64,000 bases of DNA, taken from Alopecurus myosuroides. Its lineage: Eukaryota > Streptophyta > Magnoliopsida > Poales > Poaceae. Under the pieces are notes generated by a model. That model was not told where the DNA came from. It saw only the letters and a list, made by a program, of their open reading frames with translations, and made no database searches. Of the stretch, positions 46,678 to 58,816 are shown one piece after another. The stretch lies in contig CM054057.1 of assembly GCA_028641055.1 (NCBI GenBank), positions 727,666,484 to 727,730,483 on the forward strand, written 5' to 3'. Position 1 is the stretch's first letter, and every line of letters begins with the position of its first letter. The position numbers were made by a program, and so were the translations under genes.

Positions 46678-49600
46678 AGCATCCCCAAGCTTAGTTCTAC
46701 TCATCCTCGAGTAGGTAAAACGATAACAACAAAATAATTTCCGAGGTGACGTGCTACCACACAATCTTGATCAAATAATAATGTAAAGCACAAGTCATGA
46801 ATGAAATGATCCAAGTCAATGGTCTATAGTTTGCTAAGAAATAGATAATGAGTAAATAAATGAATCATATGAGCAAAAGCTTTCATGAACAGTACTTTCA
46901 AGACAAGCATTAATTTTTTTTGCACAAGAGTTAACTCATAAATCAATAGATTCTAAATAAAACGCATCGATCAACACGTAGGAAGATTTAAGTTTCCGCA
47001 CTGACTTTTAACTTTCAACATACATATCTCATGGATATTGTCAACACAAAGAAATATAATAAGTGCAATAAACTAGCACGTAAAAAGTTTTGCACACAAA
47101 GTTGACACAAGTGTTTCCTTCTGAGACAGAAAGAACTACGAAAACTGACTCAACATAAATGTAAAAGAAAGGTCCTTCGCAGAGGCAAGCAGGATAAATC
47201 ATGTGCTAGAGCTTTTTAAGATTTAAAAAATATAGAGAGTATAAAGTTAAATTTTGAGAGGGGCCTTTGTCTATGTCAACGAATGGCATCGAATGATTTA
47301 TAAGCCTTTCTTGTTTAAAGGCTTCAAGAGCAGCTCACATAGAGAGAACAATAAAGTTCCTCTTCTCCTTTGTTTGAACAAGCTAAGTTCATGATTTCTC
47401 AAGACCATAGTGTTAGGATATTTATTTGGTTATAAGTTGTAATTTATCTTTTAGGGGCTGGGCACCCGCTTGCTTGCTCTTTTTGCAATATTAGGGACTT
47501 AGCACATTATTCATGCTAGTCAAGGTGTGAAGCCAAATAAACATGAAAAAGACAATAAAGCAGCCAATACTTCCTCATGAGCTAAAACAGAGCACAAAAC
47601 AAGTTTAACAATTTTGAAGGTTTAAAGGTAGCACACGAAATAATTACTTGGAATGGCAGGAAATACCACATAATAGGTAGGTATGGTGGACACCAATGGC
47701 ATGGATTTTGGCTCAATGTTTGGCTGCAAGAGAAGCATTCCCTCTCAGTACAGAGTTTTGGCTAGCAAGGTTTTTTGAAGCAAACACAAGATATCAACTA
47801 GTATAGCAAGACTTAGATGAAAACAAATTGCAAGCATTATAAGACTCTATATTGTCCTCCTTGTTACTCAAACACCTTTTACTAGAAAATATCTAGACCT
47901 TAGAGATACCAATCATGCAAACCAAATTTCAACAAACTCTATTGTAGTTCTCCACTAATAGGTTTTAACCACATGATACAAGAGCTTAAAAATCAACTAC
48001 TTGAAAGCTCAAAACAATTGCCAAGTATCAAATTATCCAAGACAGTGATCTACAAGAATATGTAAGACTTTTCCAATATACCATCTACCACATGTAGCAT
48101 TTTCTGTTGCCAACCAAACACCATTTAATTATTTCAACACAAACTCTCCAAATAATTTATCAATGCAACAAGAGAGTACTACTCTACAAAAACTAACAAC
48201 TCTGAATAAGAGATGCACGAAAAACCGGAGCTAAAAGAATTCGGCAGCTAGACAATAAATGAAGAATACGAGTATTCATATGAAAAAGTGGAGTGTGTCT
48301 CTCTACACAATAATGTTAGGATCCAACCAAGTTTATTACAAAAAATTAAAACAAAATAAAAACAAACAAATATTCCAAGTAAAGTACATAAGATGCGAAC
48401 GAATACAAATATAGTTTCACTAGAAATGACCTGATAAGTTGTTGATGAAGAAGGGGATGCCTTGGGCATACTCAATCTTAGAAGCTTGAGTATTCTTGAA
48501 ATTTACTGAGATGAGGGTTAGTGCATAATCAAAAACTCACATGTTCTGCAAGGACACAAACATTACCAATACTTTCTAAACATTAGATACATCCACTCAT
48601 GTTTTGTGGAGCAAAGAAATCCACTCAACATAGTAAACGAAAGAATGCAAAATAAAAGGCAGAATCTGTCAAAACACGAACAATATGTAAAGACGAATTT
48701 TTTCAAGGCACTTACGTTGCTTAGATCAGAAAAACTAATACTAAGAAAAGTTTCGTACATATCTAAGGATCACTCCCAATTTTTTTCAGGATGTTAAGAT
48801 TTTTGTGGAATTTATTATGAATTAAACGGTGTACAACAAAAATATGTTCCTGCGCAGAAATCCGAATCTAGCATCAACTTTCCACTAGAGACTTTACTTG
48901 GCACAACCATTCGAAAAAGTAAAGATAAAAAGGCGTTGTTACACAACACATTGACTCAAAGAAAACAAAAGAAAAATTACAGAAATAAACAGGGGTTATC
49001 TCCCAAGAGTGCTTTTTCAACGCCTTTCAGCTAGGCACAGAAAGCAAGAATCAAGTATTTTCAAGTGAAGAAGCATCCAAATCAAGACCAGAAACCTTAT
49101 CCACAATGCATTGTATTTTATCTGTATAAGTTTCATATGACCCTCTCTCAACACTCTTGGGTTCACTACTTTCATCAAATGGGTTTTCAGGAAAAATCCA
49201 ATCGAAATCTTTTCCAAAGTTTCATGCATTCCTACGAGTTTAAAAGGTATTGGTATTTTGATTTCTTCCCCATTTTTTGGTTTGGTTTTTTCCAATTTTT
49301 AAAGAGCACGATAACATGTACACATGAGCCTAGCATCTTAAAACGATCAAAGAATTTCCTATCCTCTACAACAATGTCACAGATTTTGTTAAGCAAAGTT
49401 TCCAGAATAAAATCTCTCTTTTCAATATCCTCAACATCATTTAGGTTAAGAAACATTTGCTGCATTATGGGGTTAAGGTTAACAAAGCTAGCATCTAACA
49501 TGTGAACTAAAGAAGTTGCATCAGTTTCATAATTCGGAGCAAGTTCTGCTAAGGATCTACCCTCAACATCTTTATGCTTACTAACATGATTAAAGAATTC

Positions 49601-49856
49601 TTCAATGCTATCCTTTCCAATTATAGAACCACTACTTATTGATAAGTCTTTAAGGGTGTACTTAGGTAGTAACATGATGAACAATAAACTAAAAGCAGGG
49701 TAGAAAAAAATAGCAACTAGAAATAGAAACTATTTTTTTATGTTTTTTGATATAAAGAAGCAAACAAGAAAAAATGAATTAATCTAAGCAACACAATAAA
49801 AAAAAGTAAAAAGATTGGAAGTGAGAGACTCCCCTTGGAGAAATCCTCTTGCTCAC
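46678..49856 (-). mobile_element. Element D2 internal region
   Basis: A 3.18-kb minus-strand internal region of the same type as D, uninterrupted, ending at the polypurine tract beside 46677. It provides the empty sites for the family B solo LTR and for G. Its primer-binding site is lost: J entered at 49857 a few bases before it. It has an internal deletion near 48510 relative to D, and the perfect hairpin has decayed (48453-48473). Confidence 0.82.
49232..49684 (-). CDS. Gag-like ORF of element D2
   Basis: 150 codons on the minus strand, same length and nearly the same sequence as the D copy at 28949-29401 (motifs YTLKDLSISSGSI, EFFNHVSKHK, NYETDATSLVHML). It starts at 49684. Reading past the stop leads, out of frame, to 49017-49295, which shares the phrase HEAQEKNFDWI-like remnants with H and J, so the original gene was longer. 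Role as Gag is inferred from position after the leader; no enzymatic motif. Confidence 0.55.
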   Translation of the reverse strand: MFIMLLPKYTLKDLSISSGSIIGKDSIEEFFNHVSKHKDVEGRSLAELAPNYETDATSLVHMLDASFVNLNPIMQQMFLNLNDVEDIEKRDFILETLLNKICDIVVEDRKFFDRFKMLGSCVHVIVLFKNWKKPNQKMGKKSKYQYLLNS

Positions 49857-50213
49857 TGATACGTCATAAACGTATCGTTAATTTCTGATGTTCCATGTTG
49901 TTTTCATGCCATATGCTACATGTTTTCTTTTCACTTTATGCCATTTTTATCGATTTCCTGGGACTAACCTACTGACAAGATGCCATAGAGCCAATTCTTG
50001 TTTTATGTTGTTTTTAGTTTCAGAAAAGTTCTTCTGGAATTTTTCTCGAAATTGGACGATTCGAAGCCCGTAAATCTTAGAAAGTTGTCACGCACACGGA
50101 GTCCGGAGGAGCACACCATAGGGCGGCGCGCCCCCTGGCCATGCTTGGGGTGCTGTGGGCACCCTGGCCGTCCACCGATGTCGCCCTATCGCCTATTTAG
50201 TCTCCTCGAAGGG
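49857..50213 (+). repeat. 5' LTR of element J, left part
   Basis: Starts TGATACGTCATAAACG at 49857 and breaks off at 50213 where H inserted; continues at 56890-58139. Total about 1.61 kb. Its GC-rich block falls around 50090-50170. Confidence 0.82.
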
Positions 50214-51801
50214 TGATACGTCATAAACATATACTTAATTTCTGATGTTCCATGTTGTTTTCTTATTGTTTCCCACATGTTTGCTATACACTTTATGTCA
50301 TTTTTATCGATTTTCCGGACTAACTTATTGAGAAGATTCCATAGAGTCAGTTCCCTGTTTTCTGCTGTTTTTAGTTTAAGAAAAGTTGTTCTGGAAATAT
50401 CCTCGGAGTTGGAAAATTCGTAGCCCGAAAGTCCTAGAATTCCTGAAGGTTCCACGGAGTCCCAAAGAGACCCGGAGGGGGGACTCAGGGGGCCCACACC
50501 ATAGAGAGGCGCGTCCCCTGGCCGCACCATGGGGTGGTGTGGGCCCCCCGGCCTCCACCGCCTTTGCCCTTTCGCCTATTTATACCCCCTGAGACGTAAA
50601 CCCTAAATAGATCCCACTTTTTCCCGAGAAACGCCCGAGGCCGCCGTCATCATCATCCCGAGATCGGGAGGGTTCTGGAGCTCCCCCCGGCACCCTGCCG
50701 GGAGGGGAATTCATCACCGGAGGGGTCTACACCACCATGCCCTCCTCCGAAGTGATGCGTGAGTAGTTAATCCCTGGACTACGGGTCCATAGCAGTAGCT
50801 AGATGGTTGTTCTCTCCACTTTTTACCTCATGTTTAGATCTTGTGAGCTGCCTAACATGATCAAGATCATCTTTATGTAATGCTACATGTTGTGTTTGTT
50901 GGGATATGATGAATGCGGAATGCTATGTCTTCTGATTATCAATTTATCATATTATGTTCATGCATATGTTATTTATGATCTTGCATGCTCTCTGTTATTA
51001 GTAGATGCTATGGCCAAGTAGATGCTAGTAACTCCAAGAGGGAGTATTTATGCTCGATAGTGGGTTCATGCCTCCTTTGCATCTGTTCTCGAGTGACAGA
51101 AACGTGACGGATGGAGGATGTGTTGTTGCTATTAGTGGGAAAACAACGGTGTTTACCTAGTTTACACTGTTTACATTACACACTTTGCTTACGGTGATAA
51201 TCTTTTGCTTTCAACATAATACCCAACGTTTGTTCGGATGATATTCGGAGGGTGGATTATTAGAGATAGATGCAGTTGGATGACGATCTATGTATTTTGT
51301 TGTAATGCCCGCATGAATCACATAGTAATCTTTATGCCTTGCCTATACACTACGGTGAAGCCTTTATTTTTTTCAATTCCCAGCTGCAATTTGTTCACCA
51401 CACATGTTATTTGTCTTCCACGGAGAGACACCACTAGTGAACTATGGACCATGGTCCATTTTCCTCATACTGATAAAAGACCTACTTCTTTCATACTGTT
51501 CCTACTGTTTTCCTACTATTTTCCACACCATACGTTTAACCTCTTTATGTTCAGCAAAACCAGTGAGATTGACAACCTCACTCCTTCGTTGGGTCAAAGT
51601 GATTTGATTGTGCTATGTAGGTTCCACGTTGCTGCTGAACCGGTAGTGCGCCCTACCATCTCAGATGCTTCAACCTCATGAAGTTCCTTCTTCCTCCTAC
51701 TGGTCTCTTCAACCTTGGTTTCTTTCTGAGGGAAACTTGCTGCTGCACTCTTCATACCTTCCTCTTGGGGTCTCCCAACGAACGTGTGTTCACACGCATC
51801 A
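50214..51801 (+). repeat. 5' LTR of element H
   Basis: From TGATACGTCATAAACA to CACACGCATCA. TATA-like CCTATTTATACCCC near 50575. Followed by a damaged primer-binding site. Confidence 0.87.
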
Positions 51802-51810
51802 AGCACTTTT

Positions 51811-51829
51811 CTAGCGCCCGGGGATGAAG
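51811..51829 (+). other. Damaged primer-binding site of H
   Basis: CTAGCGCCCGGGGATGAAG: the tRNA-Asp type site with a G-to-A change at its start and the central GTTGC missing. It could no longer prime reverse transcription; since the LTR pair is complete, the damage most likely followed insertion. Confidence 0.65.
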
Positions 51830-52002
51830 AGAATTTCTGCAAGGGGAGTCTCTCACTTCCAATCTCTTTTCTTTGTTTTTGTTTTGCTTAGTTTATTATA
51901 TGTTGTCTTGTTTGCTTCTCTTTATCAAAAACACAAAAAAATTAGTTCTTATTCTAGTTTTTATTTTTGTCACTTCGTTGTTATTTTTCATCACATTGTT
52001 CC

Positions 52003-52527
52003 CTAAGTTTACCCTGAAAGACTAGCCGATAGGAAGTGGTTATATACTTGGGACGGATACCATTAAAGAATTCTTTGATCATGTTAGTAAGCATGATAAT
52101 TTTGAGGAAAAATCCATAGTAGAACTTGCTCCAAATTATGAGACCGCTGCAACTTCTTTAGTTCACATGTTAGAAGATAGGTTTGTTAACCTCCATCCCA
52201 TATTACAACATATTTTCCTCAACTTGAATAACATTGATGATGTTGAGAAAAGAAACTTTATCTTAGAAACTATGCTTAAAGAATTTTGAGATGTTTGCGA
52301 TAGAAAATAGAAAAGTCTTTGATCGTTTCAATATGCTTGGCTCATGTGTAGACATTGTTTGTGCTCTAGAAAAAATTGAATATAATAATGAAAAGGAGGA
52401 TAAAATACTAATCCCCTTTAAATTGGTAGCACTGCATGAAGCCCAAGAGAAGAATTTTGATTGGATTGTTCCTGTGAGAATAGTAAGCCTAAAATTTCTA
52501 AGAGAGGAGCCTCTAAAACTCACTTAG
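52003..52527 (+). pseudogene. Gag-like remnant of element H (D-type cassette)
   Basis: Homologous to the D and D2 open frames: KEFFDHVSKHD, NYETAATSLVHML, FILETMLKEF and HEAQEKNFDWI can be read in pieces. A stop near 52022, a TGA near 52288 and frame changes break it. The last open piece is 52291-52527. No pol motifs follow. The shared border block comes at 52611-52630. Confidence 0.6.
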
Positions 52528-55300
52528 ATAAATAAAATGTATTATTAAGGAATTGCCAAATCTTGATTTGAATTCCACTCCATCTGAAAATACTTGATTC
52601 CACTTTTCTAGGCCTAGCTAAAAGGCGTTAAAGAAAAGCACTTTTTGGGAGATAACCCATGGTTTTATTTTTGTTGTGTTTTTCTCTGTTTTCTTTGAGT
52701 CAAGGGGTTGTATAATTCTGTAGAAACTCCTTTTTATATTTATTTTCATGTTTTAGTAGTGCCAAGTAAGGTTTCTGACGAGAGTTGGAGTTGGTTTTCG
52801 GATTTTTGTGCAGGAAACAGATTTCTGCTGTCGATCGTAAAAAATCGTATAAATCATTAAAGAATCAGAATGACTCGAAACTTCTTGTTCTTATTCCTCG
52901 GCTAATTTTGCAAATTTTTCATTCTTAAGTTATCCGATCTGAGGTATGTAAGTTCCTTGAAAAAATTCGTCTTTATAGACTGTTCTGGTTTTGACAAATT
53001 CTGCCATTTTTCTTGCATTTGCTCTTTTGCGATGTCAAGTGGATATCTTTGCTTCAGGAAACATCAGTGGTTGTAGCTAATGTTCAAAAGTATAAATAGC
53101 ACTTGTTCCATACAGAACCAAGGGATTTTTAATTGTTGCACTAAGACTCTAATGTGAATTACTGTTTGAGTGTGGTGTGAAGGAAGTTTTCAAGGGACAA
53201 GAGAAGAGGTGATATATGTGATCAAGAAGAGTGCAAGGTCAAAGCTTGGGGGTGCCCCCGTGGTTCATCCAAGCATATTTTTACAAGACTCAAGCATCTA
53301 AGCTTAGGGATGCCCAAGGCATCCCCTTCTTCATCAACTATCTATCAGGTCACTTCTCGTGAAAATATATTTTTTATTCGGTCGCATCATTTGAAGTTTA
53401 CTTGGAGCATCTATTTGTTTTCCTTTTTCTATTTTGTTTTATTTGCTGCAATAATGTACATGGATCCTATAATTCTTTGTTTGGGAGAGAGACACGCTCC
53501 TCTTTTTTGTTTGAATACTTTCTATGCTAGTATTCTTAGTTTTTCTTCTAGCTGCGGCAAAAATTCCTGTTTATCTCTCGTTTTCATTGGATCTCTTATT
53601 CAGAGCTGTTAGTTTTAGCAGTGTTTTGTGATTCCTCTCATGTTTTCTTCCTGTAGCATCTAGAGAGTTTTTGTTAAAGCATGTTTTGTATGGTGCTTGT
53701 TGGGAAAAGAAACCGCTGCTTGAGGTAGAATTTTTAACGGTGCAAGTAGAAGCTTGTATACACTATGGCTTGATTTTTTCATATCATGATAGATGTTATT
53801 TTAGTTCTAAAGCCTTGTGGTTATTTAGTAGCATGATTAACCTCAAATATCTTAGAGTGTTTAATGTTCCATTGAAAGAATCATGAGTTGTTCTTGTCAT
53901 ATTAAAGCATAAATTTGTGGTGTCCTCCTTTGAATTTTTATTTGGTGTACTTGGCGCATGCTCACACCATGTTTATGACTATGAACCAGTCATCAATATC
54001 CTCCATGATCATTTAGTTTTTGAACTTGTGGTACCACTTATGCTTTTATTAATGATGTTTATGTCGCTATTCATGATTATGGCTCTTATGCTCTCTTGAT
54101 TTGTCGCTCCCAGTCTTTTGCTAGCCTCCACATGTACTGAGTATGAGCTCTAATCGTGCATCCAACTACAAAAAACCAAAGTTTTTCCGTTGTGTCCACC
54201 ATACCTACCTACATGTGGTATTTAACTACCACTCCAAAGTAAATTGCTCATGTGTTACCTTTAAAATTCCAAAATTACTCCTGTTTTGTGCTCCTGTTTT
54301 AGCTCATGAGGACGTAAATAGAGAATCTTTATCTCACTTGTTGGTTGGACTTTCACACCTTGGACTAGTGGCTTCATCCACTTATCCAATGATAGAAGAA
54401 CTGGCAGCAGGGTGCCCAGCCCCAAATTAATAACACAAATTCTCTTCACTATTTTTACCCCCGATTTATTAGTCAAAGCATAATTGTGTAAACAAAAGAG
54501 AGAGAGGGATGACCTTCTACCCAGATGCGTCCTTCTATGGGAGACGCTCTTGTGAAGTCTAGTTGGCTTGTGACGTACTGTATTTTCTGTTTACCATTCG
54601 TTGACATAAGCATACACCTCTCTTAAAATATAGACACTCCTCCATGGTATGTGATTGTTGGCAGGCATCCAAGGATTCGGTTAGCCATGGTTTGTGAAAA
54701 ATGGTTGGGAGGAGTGTCAAGTTTTTATACCTCTGTTTAATAAAATAAAAGCTCTAGCACATGAGTGATCCATGCTTCCCTCTGCGAGGGGCCTTTCTTT
54801 TACTTTTATGTTGAGTCTCCATCTTCTAACTTTATGCGCGGTTGAGAGAGCATAGTTGCCATTCTGACTTTTATGTGCAATTGTCCCAGAAACATTATTA
54901 AATGATTCATGCTGTGTTATTGCTTGTTCTCTAATTATTTGCTCTAGGTTTCCTCATGAACTTTGATGGTTTCCTGGCATTTATGTTTTGCCCCACTCTT
55001 AAGGACTAGCGAAATATCAATTTGACATGTTTTCTCTATACTTGAATCAAACATACATCTTTCGTTGCATTGTTATTCATGATCTTTTATTTGAGTTACT
55101 TCTCATGATGCAAGCTGATTGCTATGCTTTATTATTAAAGTTCTATTTATCATGCTTGTGTTAAAGTTCTATGATCTCAGCTTACTTATGCTTTTACATT
55201 ATTGATGATCAAGTTTATGTTGGTAGCATCTCACCTCAGAAATTACGTGTTTTTATCGTTCACCTACTCGAGGACGAGTAGGAACTAAGCTTGGGAATGT
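52528..55300 (+). mobile_element. Element H 3' untranslated region
   Basis: Shared A/G-type 3' region, with the border block at 52611, the internal hairpin (53306-53326, one mismatch), the perfect 8-bp tract-side hairpin (CCTACTCG, loop AGGA, CGAGTAGG; 55263-55282), and the polypurine tract before 55301. No gene supported. Confidence 0.8.
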
Positions 55301-56889
55301 TGATACGTCATAAACGTATCCTTAATTTCTGATGTTCCATGTTGTATTGTTATTGTTTCCCACATGTTTGCTATACACTTTATGTCATTTTTATCGATTT
55401 TCCGAACAAACCTATTGACAAGATGCCACAGAGCCAGTTCCCTGTTTTCTGCTGTTTTTAGTTTAAGAAAAGTTGTTGTGTAAATATTCTCGGAATTGGA
55501 AAATTCGAAGCCCAGAAGTCTTAAAATTCCCGAAGGTTCCACGGAGTCCCGAAGAGACCCGGAGGGGACCCTCAGGGGTCCCACACCATAAGGCGGCGCG
55601 CCCCCTGGCCGCGCCATGGGGTGGTGTGGGCCCCCCGGCCTCCACCGCCTTTGCCCTTTCCCCTATTTTCCCCCTCGAGACGTAAACCCTAAATATATCC
55701 CACTTTTTTCCCGAGAAACACCCGAGGCCGCTGTCATCGTCATTCCGAGATCGGCAGGGTTCTGGAGCTCCCCCCGGCACCCTTCCGGGAGGGGAATTCA
55801 TCACCGGAGGGGTCTACACCACCATGCCCTCCTCCGAAGTGATGCGTGAGTAGTTCATCCCTGGACTACGGGTCCATAGAAGTAGCTAGATGGTTGTTCT
55901 CTCCACTTTGTACCTCATGTTTAGATCTTGTGAGCTGCCTAACAATATCAAAGATCATCTTTATGTAATACTACATGTTGTGTTTGCTGGGATCTGATGA
56001 ATGTTGAATGCCATGTCATCTGATTATCAATCTATCATGTTATGTTCATGCATATGTTATTTATGATCGTGCATGCTCTACGTTATTAGTAGATGCTCTG
56101 GCCAAGTAGAACCTAGTAACTCCAAGAGGGAGTATTTATGCTCGATAGTGGGTTCATGCCTCCTTCGCATCTGTGCTCGAGTGACAGAAACGTGACGGAT
56201 GTAGGATGTGATGTTGGCATTAGGGAGAAAACTACGGTGTTTACCTAGTTTACATTGTTTACATTACAAACTTTGCTTACGGCGATAATCTGTTGCTAGC
56301 AACTTAATACCCAACGTTTGTTCGGATTATATTCAGAGGGTGGATTATTAGACATAGATGCAGTTGTGTGACGGTCTATGTATTTTTTTGTAATGCCAGC
56401 ATGAATGACATAGTAATCTTTATGTCTTGCATATGCACTACGGTGCAGCCTTCAATTCTTTCAATTGCCAGTTGTAATTTGTTCACCACACATGTTATTT
56501 ATCTTTTACGGAGAGACACCACTAGTGAACCGTGGACCCCGGTCCATTTTCCTCATACTGATAAAACACCTATCGGTTTCAAACTGCTTTCATACCGTTC
56601 CTACTGTTTTCCACATCATACATTTAACCTCTTTGTTATCAGCAAAACCGGTGAGATTGACAACCCCACTTCTTCATTGGGGCAATGTGATTTTATTGTG
56701 TTGTGTAGGTTCCACGTTGCTGCTGAACCGGTAGTGCGCCCTGCCATCTCAGCTGCTTCAACCTTCTGAAGTTACTCATTCCTCCTACTGGTCGATTCAA
56801 CCTTGGTTTCTTTCTGAGGGAAACTTGATTCTGCACTCTTCATACCTTCCTCTTGGGGTCTCCCAACGAACGTGTGTTCACACACATCA
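55301..56889 (+). repeat. 3' LTR of element H
   Basis: From TGATACGTCATAAACG to CACACATCA at 56889, then the AATGG target copy and the rest of the J LTR. Confidence 0.87.
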
Positions 56890-58139
56890 AATGGTTAACC
56901 CTAAAGACCCAAGCCTTTTCCACGAAAAACATCCGCAGCCGCCGTCATCGTCAACCCTAGTTCGGAAGGGTTCTGGAGCTCTCCCCGGCACCCTGCCGGG
57001 AAGGGGAATCATCACCGGAGGGCTCTACACAACCATGCCCTCCTCCGGAATGATGCTTGAGTAGTTCATCCTTGTACTGCGGGTCCATAGAAGTATCTAG
57101 ATGGTTGTTCTCTCCTCTTTATGCCTCATGTTTAGATCTTGTGAGCTACCCTACATGATCAAGATCATCTTATTGTAATGCCTCATGTTGTGTTTGTTGG
57201 GATCCGATGAATATCGAATGCTATGTATCTTGATTATCAATCTATCATGTTCTTTTCATGTGTATGTTATTTATGATCTTGCATGCTCTCCGTTGTTAGT
57301 AGATGCTCTGGCCAAGTAGATGCTAGTGACAACAAGAGGGAGTATTTCTGCTCGATAGTGGTTTCATGCTTCCTTTGCATCTGTGCTCGAGTGACAGAAA
57401 TGTGACGGATGGAGGATGTGTGTTTGCCATTAGGGACAAAACAACAATGTTTACATTGTTTACATTACACACTTTCTTACTGCGATTATCTGTTGCTTGC
57501 AACTTAATACCCAAGGATTGCTCGATGACATTCTGAGGGTGGATTATTAGTCATAAATGCGATTGGATAACGGTCTATGTATCTTGTTGTAATATCTGCA
57601 CGAATCACATAGTAATCATCATGTCATGGATATGCACTACGGTGCAACCTTTATATCTTTCAATTTCCCGTCTGTAATTTGTTTACCACACATGATATCT
57701 ATTTGTCTTGGGAGAGACACCTCTAGTGAACGGTGGACCCCTGTCCTTTTTCCTCATACTGATAATACAGCCACTTCAATCTCTGTTTTCATATTGCTGC
57801 TACTATTTTACTACTGCCATCACTGTCCTCTTTCATCTACTGCGAACAAATATTATATTCGACACGCTACGTTTAACCTGTTTGTGTTCAGCAAAACCGG
57901 TGAGATTGACAACCTCACTGCTTCGTTGGGGCAGAGTGATTTGATTGTGTTGTGTAGGTTCCATGTTGCTTCTGAACCGGTAGTGCGCCCTACCACCTCA
58001 GCTGCATCAAACTTTGGAAGTGATTTCTTTCTCCTACTGGTCGATTCAACCCTGGTTTCTTTCTGAGGGAAACTTACTGCTGTGCTCTTCATACCTTCCT
58101 CTTGGGGTCTCCCAACGAACGTGTGTTACACGCGTATCA
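56890..58139 (+). repeat. 5' LTR of element J, right part
   Basis: Continues the LTR from 50213 and ends CGCGTATCA at 58139, 11 bases before the primer-binding site. Confidence 0.82.
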
Positions 58140-58150
58140 TGCTATTTTTC

Positions 58151-58168
58151 TGGCGTCGTTGCCGGGGA
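58151..58168 (+). other. Primer-binding site of J, tRNA-Asp type
   Basis: TGGCGTCGTTGCCGGGGA, identical to that of G; one CpG change from the tRNA-Asp complement. Confidence 0.82.
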
Positions 58169-58337
58169 GGAACATGATTTATGCAAGGGGAGTCTCTCAC
58201 TCCCAATCTCTTTACTTTGTTTTTGTTTTGCTTAGTTTATTTTATTTTGTCTTGTTTGTTTCTCTTTATCAAAAACACAAAAAATTTGTTTTTATTCTAG
58301 TTTTTATTTTTGTTTCCCCATTGTTATTATTCATCAT

Positions 58338-58816
58338 GCTGCTCCCTAAGTTCACTCTAAAAGATCTACCAGTATCTATTGGTTCTATATTTGGAAAGGA
58401 TGCCATTAAAGAATTCTTTGATCATGTTAGTAAGCATCAAAGTTTGGGTAAAAATCCATAGTAGAGCTTGCTCCAAATTATGAAACTGCTGCAACTTCTT
58501 TAATTCACATGTTAGAAGCTAGGTTTGTTAACCTTCACCCCATACTGCAGCAAATGTTCCTCAACTTGAATAATATTGAAGATATTTAGAAAATAAATTT
58601 TATCTTAGAAACCATGCTTAAAGAATTTGGAGATGTTGCTATAGAAGCTAGAAAAGTTTTTGACCATTTTTATATGCTAGGCTCATGTGTAAATGTTGTT
58701 TGTGCTCTTGTAAAAGATGAACCTAAAAGTGAAAAGGAGAAGAAAATACCGACCCCCTTTAAATTAGTAGCACTGCATGAAGCCCAAGAAAAGAATTTTG
58801 ATTGGATTGTTCTTGA
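58338..58816 (+). pseudogene. Gag-like remnant of element J, cut by the duplication junction
   Basis: D-type cassette: starts near 58338 (LLPKFTLKDLPVSIGSI), stops near 58459, and continues in pieces (FEGDVAIEARKVFDHF-like, HEAQEKNFDWIVL) to about 58816. There it runs directly into element F LTR sequence. The rest of J, including its 3' LTR, is missing from the window. Confidence 0.6.

Larger units (their letters stand above)
50214..56889 (+). mobile_element. Complete LTR retrotransposon H, non-autonomous, 6.68 kb
   Basis: LTRs are 50214-51801 and 55301-56889 (1,588 and 1,589 bp). Flanks are AAGGG (50209-50213) and AATGG (56890-56894), a 5-bp duplication with one mismatch. It carries the D-type coding cassette in ruins and the shared 3' region. 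It sits inside the J LTR, a close relative. Confidence 0.85.
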
